A stretch of 64,000 bases of DNA from positions 7,369 to 71,368 of the forward strand of contig JAOZFN010000006.1 in NCBI GenBank assembly GCA_027492205.1, written 5' to 3'. This document shows, piece after piece, positions 57,242-64,000 of this stretch. The position numbers were made by a program, and so were the translations under genes. How positions within the stretch are numbered: the first letter of the stretch is position 1; each line of letters begins with the position of its first letter. Source of the stretch: Thermoproteota archaeon (GTDB lineage Archaea; Korarchaeota; Korarchaeia; Korarchaeales; Korarchaeaceae). The notes beneath the pieces are model-generated. The model was not told the DNA's origin. It saw nothing but the letters and a program-made list of their open reading frames with translations, and made no database searches.

Positions 57242-59917
57242 ATGAACTGGAGAAAGGCAGCCTTCGCTGCCCTGCTGGCCGTTCTAGTGGGAGTCTCTGT
57301 GCTCCCGCTGACGGCTTCGCCTCTGATAAGGGAGTTCCCGAAGCCATTCGTGCAGGATGGCACCATAGACTACGATGGAGACGGAGTGCCTGACATAGCC
57401 ATTATAATCGGAGGGCAGAAGCCGGGTCTCGCAGCCGCAGCCGAAGACGTCAGGGGAGCGACCCTGATAGGAACTAAGATAGGTTCCCACCTCTACTACA
57501 CGAAGGCGCCGAACACCAAGGGTACTGACTACTGGATCGAGGAACTCACCGCCGACGTGTGGCACTACACCTACAAGAGGTGGAGCTGGGGCGGCTCCAA
57601 CGCAGACGAGGGGCTGTGGTTCCGCTTTGGCGACGGAGTCACCTACCCACCGTTCAGCAACACCTACCCCAACCAGTTTGCTTATCCGCTTGATACCGAC
57701 ACGTTCGCACCCGACTACCTGCTGGTGGCCACCGAGTACGTGAACGAGACCATTGAGGAGGTTCCTATCTGTCCTGGCTGCCCCAACTTTGGAGTCAACA
57801 AGTGCGAGGCCCCCGTGCTCGTGTACAGCGTTGGATACGCCCTCACCGGTGATGACAAGAAGACTCTCGGCGACAACGTCCTCTTCGCTGACCTCATGGA
57901 GAATGGCGGAGCTACGTGGATAATCACCGGTTACGACCCTGCCGACTATCCTGGCTATGCTGGCCCGCTTGGCGGCGCTGTCTATGTCTACTACAACGAT
58001 GGGTTCAACTCTACTGCGGGTTCGGGGAGCACTATAGGGGCTGAGGACATCTTCAGCGGCAAGACACAGAACTACACGCTTAACAAACCGGGCTTCGCCA
58101 TGCTGTTCAGCACAACTCCCGTGGGCACCGCCATCCTCGAGGAGGGCAAGGAGTACTACGTCCCCTTCCTGGGGTACTGGATAGAGGTGGACGATATAAC
58201 CCCGGAGAACGCTTCATTCATAGTCAGGGAATCTGAGGGCGGGCCAATCAAAACCATGCTCAATCTTGAGTACAGCACAGACTCGGAAGGCAATGTGAAC
58301 AAGCTATTCATATATCTAAATGACCTCGCGGAGAACAGGCTCGAGGGAGCAGGCTACAACATGGTATTCTTCCTCTACATATACAGGATCGACACCGACG
58401 ACGACTACATGGAGGTCATGCTTAGCAGCCCGTGGATCGACAAGCACATCTTCGAGAGGATCGACCTCGACGACGACGGCGTGGTCGACATCACAGACCT
58501 CGAGTACTCATGGCCAGCCGACGCGCCGGTAAGCGCCTTTGACTGGTGGATTGAGGAAGGTTACTTCGTTGGCTACGTCATCATAAACGGCTCCGACATG
58601 GGTCCGTTCTCAGTGAAGATGGATCCGTGGGACAAGCTGCCTTACGATCACATCTATGGCATCGTGAGCTACACCTACCCAGGCGACGACAGCATCTACT
58701 GGTATGTGATACCCGAGAACGGCACTTGGCACCTAGGCGAGAAGAAGACCTACGGCAGCAATGAGTTCATCTTCGATAACAAGGAGGTCTTCGAGGCCTA
58801 TGACGATGGAACCGCCGATTGCGGATCCCCCGACTGCTTGGCGAGGTCCGACTTCGGCGTCTTCCTCTACGATGAGGGCAACGTTGACATAGAGACCGAG
58901 GTCTGCAAGTGGACTGACGCCCTGACCTACCTCATGGTGAACGAGGCCTACGAGATCAATCAGACCCTTGACGACTTCACATACGGCGTCGATTCAGCGG
59001 TGGCCCTCTACGAGCTCCACGAGATATTCCCCATCAACGTGACTGGCGTCTTCGCGGGTGTCTACGATAGGTTCGAGAACATCACCGGCAACTGGACTGG
59101 CACCACCCTCCTCGACGAGTACTATAGAGATATAACGCCCGCCAGCGAGAAGAACCAGATCTTCGAGCTCGAGGATGTCTTCAGCTTCGTTAAGGCGCCT
59201 CTCGTCTGGCTCGACTATCAGTTCCTTGACGAGAACTACCAGTTGGCCGACAAGGCTGAGGAGGCAGGCCTCCCGAACAAGAACCTGATACTTGTAGGTG
59301 GTCCGGTGGTTAACAGAGTCGTTGACTATTTGAACGACAGCGGCTTGCTGTGGATAGTCTACGTCGGTGATAGACTCTACGACACTAGATTCACACTTGT
59401 GACGAGTAAAAATCAGATAAAGAATGGCTCGTTTGGAGACATAGTTGTAGGGGGACAGATCCAGGAGGATGGTTACTTAGACCTTTCCAAGGTAAGTATA
59501 ATGGTAGGTGCACCCACCGCGTCCTTCATTGGCGGCTTAGGAGTCATCCAGTATGCCAAGGATGATCCATGGGGTGAGGAGATGGGATACAAGGAGAATT
59601 ACATTCTCGTCGTAGCTGGTAACAATAGGTATGGTACCTACGCGGCGGCCGTGACTCTAGCCGACCCAACTAAGATAGTCAGGGTGCCGACAGATATCCC
59701 CATGACTTACTACCTCGCAGGGAATGACACTGAGTACAAGGTAGAGCCTAACCAGATCGTAGCTCCAGAGCATCCCCCCGCCGTAATAGTAGTTGCTCTG
59801 CTGCCTGGATACAAGATGGCGATGGGGTACTCTCCGCCTACAAGATACAACATCGTTGAAATCACTTGGCCGACGCCGGTCACTTTCGAGCCTGTTTTCA
59901 CTCCGGCCGGAGGGTGA
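57242..59917 (+). CDS. S-layer-like secreted protein
   Basis: Signal peptide, FPKPFVQDGTIDYDGDGVPDIAIIIGG N-terminal motif like archaeal S-layer proteins, acidic, many N-x-S/T, strong SD, no C-terminal TM. Confidence 0.8.
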   Translation: MNWRKAAFAALLAVLVGVSVLPLTASPLIREFPKPFVQDGTIDYDGDGVPDIAIIIGGQKPGLAAAAEDVRGATLIGTKIGSHLYYTKAPNTKGTDYWIEELTADVWHYTYKRWSWGGSNADEGLWFRFGDGVTYPPFSNTYPNQFAYPLDTDTFAPDYLLVATEYVNETIEEVPICPGCPNFGVNKCEAPVLVYSVGYALTGDDKKTLGDNVLFADLMENGGATWIITGYDPADYPGYAGPLGGAVYVYYNDGFNSTAGSGSTIGAEDIFSGKTQNYTLNKPGFAMLFSTTPVGTAILEEGKEYYVPFLGYWIEVDDITPENASFIVRESEGGPIKTMLNLEYSTDSEGNVNKLFIYLNDLAENRLEGAGYNMVFFLYIYRIDTDDDYMEVMLSSPWIDKHIFERIDLDDDGVVDITDLEYSWPADAPVSAFDWWIEEGYFVGYVIINGSDMGPFSVKMDPWDKLPYDHIYGIVSYTYPGDDSIYWYVIPENGTWHLGEKKTYGSNEFIFDNKEVFEAYDDGTADCGSPDCLARSDFGVFLYDEGNVDIETEVCKWTDALTYLMVNEAYEINQTLDDFTYGVDSAVALYELHEIFPINVTGVFAGVYDRFENITGNWTGTTLLDEYYRDITPASEKNQIFELEDVFSFVKAPLVWLDYQFLDENYQLADKAEEAGLPNKNLILVGGPVVNRVVDYLNDSGLLWIVYVGDRLYDTRFTLVTSKNQIKNGSFGDIVVGGQIQEDGYLDLSKVSIMVGAPTASFIGGLGVIQYAKDDPWGEEMGYKENYILVVAGNNRYGTYAAAVTLADPTKIVRVPTDIPMTYYLAGNDTEYKVEPNQIVAPEHPPAVIVVALLPGYKMAMGYSPPTRYNIVEITWPTPVTFEPVFTPAGG

Positions 59918-59937
59918 AAAACCCTTACCTCTACCCC

Positions 59938-59944
59938 TTTTTTT
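59938..59944 (+). terminator. T7 tract after S-layer-like gene
   Basis: CCCCTTTTTTTAG about 20 nt after the stop codon. Confidence 0.6.
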
Positions 59945-60076
59945 AGAAAATTATGCATTACCGTTTTCAGGGCTGCGAATGTCTTATATTCCAGTAGCTC
60001 TTTATTCTTTGACCTAGCTTTTCCCTTACTCTACTTTTAACTGTTCTTTATATTAGATGGATAATTTATTCCTCTT

Positions 60077-60123
60077 TGTTGCCGCATTAATCAAAAAATT
60101 ACACAATTTATACTGCGGCAACA
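60077..60123. repeat. perfect 10-bp inverted repeat TGTTGCCGCA ... TGCGGCAACA with inner AAATT-ACAC-AATTT dyad
   Basis: Read directly in an AT-rich intergenic region. Confidence 0.75.
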
Positions 60124-60128
60124 CGCTT

Positions 60129-60162
60129 TGACGTCGAAGGCTAGGGTCTACGTCAGTTTTTT
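60129..60162 (+). terminator. TGACGT...ACGTCA stem (15-nt loop) followed by T6
   Basis: Read directly; bacterial-like hairpin plus T-run shape, function uncertain. Confidence 0.35.
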
Positions 60163-60195
60163 AGTCGCGAACGAACTTCCCACCCCAGGTCAAAG

Positions 60196-62652
60196 ATGTG
60201 GGTTGCTTGCCGGCGGATGGCCGTCGGGCGGAAGTTAAGGTCACTCACCCTTGTCCTACTGCTTGTTGTAGGTTCCGTCCCCACCATTTACGCTCAGCAC
60301 GAAGCTTCGGACTCCGTGGAAGAGGCGCTTGAAAAATATCTCACATTTTTAACCGATAAAGTTCCTCTTTCATCCGATAATCCCGGATCTCCCATGGCTT
60401 TTTCGCCCAACGGAATAATTTATGTTGAATACTCCTTATACGGCTGGGAGCCTAACCTGATGGTCAATGCAATGGCTCTAGAGACCTTCAGTCTGTTACT
60501 CCTTTATGCAAAGCCCCTTGGCATGGAGGGCGAGAGTAAAAGGCTTACTAAAGCTGAGAACTTTGGATCGGCCATAGCGGATTTTCTTCTCGGGAGTTCT
60601 GGCAGCTTATGGTCGGGAAGCGAGGGCATAATCGTTGATATAGACGTATCTTCCCGCGTACTGAGAGCTATTTTATGGAGCGTTAGAGCTAGGGTAGTAT
60701 CAACTGACGATAATAGACTTATTTCGAGCATATCATCACTCATAGCCTATCAGAGGCAGGATGGTGGTTGGCCAATTAATCCGGTTAACCCATCTGCTCA
60801 GTCTTATACGGAATCCAACGCTCTAGTGACCGCTCGCACCCTTACTGTGCTGGTCGAGGCTCATTCCTTAGGCCTGGGTGAGAGGATACCTGACTTGTCT
60901 ACGTCTATTGAGAAAGCTATTTCCTACCTAGAGGGAGGCGCCATTAGGTCAGGCGCTGAGGTTTACTGGAATGAGGTGACCTATAGGGGATTCACCAGGG
61001 ATCGCCTGCAAGTCACGGCCGAAGTGTCCGACGCCTTGGCCAAAGCGGCCCTTCAGGGATTTGAGGTGGATCAATCCATCCTGGCTGGCTCGGCCAAGTA
61101 CCTCATGTCCTACATGTCTATGTACCAGCCTGACTGGGACCTCGCAGTCCCGATCCTCCACACTCTGCTGAGGATGAGCAGCCTAGGGGTGGTAGACACG
61201 GAGGAGGTGAAAGTGCATGCGAGGCAGTACGTGGACGTGATCCTCGAGAAGCAGGATGACGAGACCGGGCTATGGTCGCCCCCTGGGTCCTTGGGAGACA
61301 TATTGACTTCTCTAGCGTTTTCCAGCGAGATCGCCAGGTTCCTGCTGGACTGGTCTAAGGTGAGCACGATAGACCTCCGGGTTGCGGCCTCCGGGCTTGG
61401 CTACTTCCCAGAATACGACCCCCCGAGGCTTGTGGAAGGCGGGGAGCTCAGGATATCTCTGGGCGTTGAGAACGGTGCACCCAGGTCCAGGACTTTCATC
61501 GTCGAGGTCAGGCTGCCTCCGGATCTCGAGCTCGTGTCCAACACCTCTAACCCCTTCGTCGTCGGCGCATACGGAAACGGCTCGTTCTCCATCAAGGTCA
61601 GGGCAGCAGGCGCCGTCGAGGGAGTGACGAACACGAGAGTTACGTTCTTACTCGAAGATCAGGCGGGCTACGTGCTTTACACTAGGCACTTCACCTTCGC
61701 GCTGGCCCGAGACGGGATGATAGAGATTCTGTCCAAGACGGTAAACCCTGGGAACGTTTCCCTCGGGGGCGTAGTCACGGTCACGGTGACCATACGGAAT
61801 AGGGGCGACCTACCTATCCAGGGCTGCGTCATAAGAGAGATTCTGGGAGATGGGTTCGAACTCCTGCCTCAGGGGGCCAATTACAGCGAGGTAGCCCAGG
61901 CGGCCACGATCGGCTACCCCTACCTCGGGTTCATCGAACCCGACCAGACCCTCTCCTACACCTACGTTGTGAGGGCGGCGGACGCCCCGCCCGGCACAAT
62001 ACTCCTCTCCAGGACCTCAATCGAGTATTCTGACGCGCTTGGTAACCCGAGGAACGTGACCAGGGAATCCTACGTGACAGTGAGGAGACCGATGGTCTCA
62101 ATGGAGCTGAACGCCACTGAGCTGGCAATAGAGTGGGGGAAGACGAGGGCATTCACCGTCACGCTGACGAACGACGGAAACGCGGAGAGTAAAGAGGTTG
62201 TGGTAGTCGCCACGGGAAACCCCAAGGTCTCCATATCTGTGCTGACCGAGTCCTCCTCTAACGCAACGGTGACGGCCCCGTCCGAGAGGGAGAGGAGAAT
62301 AAAGCTGGGACCACTGGAGCCAGGGGGCTCGTTCACCTTCACGGTGATCGCCAGAGCTGGCTCATTCTATCTATCTCCCAAGCAGGGCGATATCATCTCC
62401 CTGAGCATGAGGTACTCGGACCCGGGCGGGCAGGTCTTCAAAGGGTTCTCGGACGGAGCCGTGGTCGAGGTCACGGTGCTGATGTCCGCTAAGTTCAAGG
62501 TCATCTTTGCAGCCGTCGCCCTGCTGGCGATCACGCTCTTGACGGTGAGGGTGATCAGCTGGAGGCGGGCCAGGGCGCGACATAGGAGGAGACGTTATCC
62601 GACAAGGAGGAGGCCAGCCAGGAGGTCTACCAGGAGGATTCGCAGGATATGA
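60196..62652 (+). CDS. large secreted protein: alpha-toroid (terpenoid-cyclase-like) N-terminal domain, beta-repeat stalk, C-terminal TM and Arg-rich tail
   Basis: SLIAYQRQDGGWPINPVNP (QW-like) helical repeats; NPGNVSLGGVVTVTVTIRNRGDLPIQG repeats; FAAVALLAITLLTVRVISWRRARARHRRRRYPTRRRPARRSTRRIRRI. Confidence 0.7.
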   Translation: MWVACRRMAVGRKLRSLTLVLLLVVGSVPTIYAQHEASDSVEEALEKYLTFLTDKVPLSSDNPGSPMAFSPNGIIYVEYSLYGWEPNLMVNAMALETFSLLLLYAKPLGMEGESKRLTKAENFGSAIADFLLGSSGSLWSGSEGIIVDIDVSSRVLRAILWSVRARVVSTDDNRLISSISSLIAYQRQDGGWPINPVNPSAQSYTESNALVTARTLTVLVEAHSLGLGERIPDLSTSIEKAISYLEGGAIRSGAEVYWNEVTYRGFTRDRLQVTAEVSDALAKAALQGFEVDQSILAGSAKYLMSYMSMYQPDWDLAVPILHTLLRMSSLGVVDTEEVKVHARQYVDVILEKQDDETGLWSPPGSLGDILTSLAFSSEIARFLLDWSKVSTIDLRVAASGLGYFPEYDPPRLVEGGELRISLGVENGAPRSRTFIVEVRLPPDLELVSNTSNPFVVGAYGNGSFSIKVRAAGAVEGVTNTRVTFLLEDQAGYVLYTRHFTFALARDGMIEILSKTVNPGNVSLGGVVTVTVTIRNRGDLPIQGCVIREILGDGFELLPQGANYSEVAQAATIGYPYLGFIEPDQTLSYTYVVRAADAPPGTILLSRTSIEYSDALGNPRNVTRESYVTVRRPMVSMELNATELAIEWGKTRAFTVTLTNDGNAESKEVVVVATGNPKVSISVLTESSSNATVTAPSERERRIKLGPLEPGGSFTFTVIARAGSFYLSPKQGDIISLSMRYSDPGGQVFKGFSDGAVVEVTVLMSAKFKVIFAAVALLAITLLTVRVISWRRARARHRRRRYPTRRRPARRSTRRIRRI

Positions 62653-63347
62653 GGAGGCGTCTCTTGCAATGGCCCACCGTCGACGTTCTGATTCGGGAGG
62701 TCGTCATGATGTCGAAGAGTCGTTCCAGGTTTGATGCCCGCGTGGGGGCTCTTCTCGCGGCGGTGATACTAGGGGCCGTCGGGGCAACGTACGCCTATTT
62801 GGCCTTCGTCTCCTCGAGGACGAGCGTTCCGTTCTCGATGGTCCTCATATTCGATCCGCAAATAGCGGCCAATCACGTGGAGCTCTACTCTAAGATATCC
62901 TACTCCCTCTCTGTCGTAGCCAACGTCATGACCGCCGGGGCCTTCGGTAACACCTCGCACCTGATCGTACTCGAGCTGAACAGGATGGCCGAAGCCCCAC
63001 GAACCAACTCGTCGTTTCTCGTCGTCAGAGGCCCTGAGGGCTGGCACCTGGAATCTGGCATCTACGTCATTAGAGAGAATTCAACCGTCGTCGTGGCCGG
63101 GAGAAGCGAAGAGGACTTGGCCATGGCGTTTGACAGGCTCCTCCTTTGTCTAACCGGAAAGTACGCGATAGATGTTGACCCCATTGGCCAGTACCTCGTG
63201 GTTGAGGTTCCCGGGAAGGGTCACAAGGTTGGCATACCGTGGTTGAGCGGGCGCCGGATCAACGAGGTACTCGGGGTCCCCGTCTTCGGCGGGACCGAGC
63301 AAGACGCCGCGCGCACCCTCCTGGACGGCCTGGTGGTCAACGGCTGA
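62649..63347 (+). CDS. bitopic membrane protein with ectodomain
   Basis: One N-terminal TM (VGALLAAVILGAVGATYAYLAFVS); overlaps previous stop by 4 nt. Confidence 0.6.
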   Translation: MRRRLLQWPTVDVLIREVVMMSKSRSRFDARVGALLAAVILGAVGATYAYLAFVSSRTSVPFSMVLIFDPQIAANHVELYSKISYSLSVVANVMTAGAFGNTSHLIVLELNRMAEAPRTNSSFLVVRGPEGWHLESGIYVIRENSTVVVAGRSEEDLAMAFDRLLLCLTGKYAIDVDPIGQYLVVEVPGKGHKVGIPWLSGRRINEVLGVPVFGGTEQDAARTLLDGLVVNG

Positions 63348-63425
63348 TGGCGGGCCCGGGGGGACTCGAACCCCCGACCTGCGGCTTAGAAGGCCGCCGC
63401 TCTATCCTTGCTGAGCTACGGGCCC
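63348..63425 (-). tRNA. tRNA-Arg (anticodon TCT), CCA encoded
   Basis: Minus: GGGCCCGTAGCTCAGCAAGGATAGAGCGGCGGCCTTCTAAGCCGCAGGTCGGGGGTTCGAGTCCCCCCGGGCCCGCCA. Confidence 0.95.
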
Positions 63426-63492
63426 TACGTCTCTGGCCGAAGTCTGGAAATTAATAGTTGACCAAGGCGCAGGGCCGGAGGGTGGCCTCCAT

Positions 63493-64000
63493 ATGGGAAA
63501 TCCTAGAGCTAGTGCGCTTGCGGCGCTAATCGTGTTGACGCTCTTCACGCCTGCACAGGCATTTAGTCCCGTTATGCCCGTCTGCGCGGCCACCAAGACG
63601 TACGACTGGTTGGACATAGAGCTAGCCAACAACAGCGAGATGATGGTTGGACCCTTCAGGATAGTTGCCCACGTCTCGGCTGGCGTCGTCAACATCTACA
63701 TGCTTGAGATCTGGAAGGAACAGGAAGTCTGTGGAATATTTCAAGCCTCAAACCAGCAGGAGGAGGTGAAGGGAGTTGTAAAGGCCTACTGCAGAGGGGG
63801 AGGTCCCGCGGTATTCGAGATCCACCTCTACGGTACGGAGTCCACGACGGCGGAAGGAGGAAAGGTGAAGTTTGATGTAAAGAACAGCGTCTACTCACCA
63901 GAGACGAGGCTCACACTTCACCCAGTCACCCCGACTCAGCTGGTCTTCAACCAGACCTCGACAGTCGTGGACTTGACGGTCACGGTGCTGAATGAGGGGA
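63493..64000 (+). CDS. secreted surface protein, partial (runs off right edge)
   Basis: MGNPRASALAALIVLTLFTPAQAFSPVMPVCAATKTYDWLDIELANNSEMMVGPFRIVAHV...; open to window end so absent from ORF track. Confidence 0.7.
   Translation, partial: MGNPRASALAALIVLTLFTPAQAFSPVMPVCAATKTYDWLDIELANNSEMMVGPFRIVAHVSAGVVNIYMLEIWKEQEVCGIFQASNQQEEVKGVVKAYCRGGGPAVFEIHLYGTESTTAEGGKVKFDVKNSVYSPETRLTLHPVTPTQLVFNQTSTVVDLTVTVLNEG

Noticed and set aside
63345-63425. CDS stop codon abutting tRNA-Arg as a possible processing signal or integration site
   Set aside because: Simple convergent packing; no integrase or duplicated tRNA fragment is visible nearby.
1-64000. CRISPR arrays, IS elements, prophage, toxin-antitoxin, defence islands
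   Set aside because: No regularly spaced repeats, transposase, integrase, capsid or defence signature proteins seen on either strand.

Overview
Archaeal chromosomal window: GC-rich, very gene-dense, with many overlapping operonic genes and no CRISPR array, IS element or prophage seen. It is mostly information-processing core: KEOPS/Sua5, tRNA endonuclease, a partial S10-type ribosomal operon, EF-1A/uS10, thermosome, C/D and H/ACA RNP proteins, an RNA polymerase operon with unsplit Rpo1 and unsplit Rpo2, Elf1-like factor, and a replication cluster (PolD large subunit, OB-fold protein, PCNA, PriL, PriS, GINS). The right end (57-64 kb) is a cell-surface locus headed by an S-layer-like gene. Three tRNA genes (Ser-TGA, Thr-TGT, Arg-TCT), all with encoded CCA, and small genes missing from or mis-started in the ORF track (eS30, Nop10, full-length Gar1, both window-edge CDSs) were found by reading. 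Best candidates for something undescribed: (1) a Wzy-like polytopic protein with two paralogous bitopic ectodomain proteins (25.5-28.7 kb); (2) an EMC6-like membrane domain fused to an ectodomain (13.3-14.1 kb); (3) atypical bridge helix and trigger loop in the fused Rpo1; (4) a perfect 12-bp hairpin with the uS10 stop codon in its loop; (5) an S-layer locus with leader hairpin and flanking dyads; (6) recurring divergent promoters with a single central TATA box. Family names come from recognising motifs in the translations; no database search was run. Lineage is not assigned beyond Archaea (TACK/Korarchaeota-like traits, tentative).
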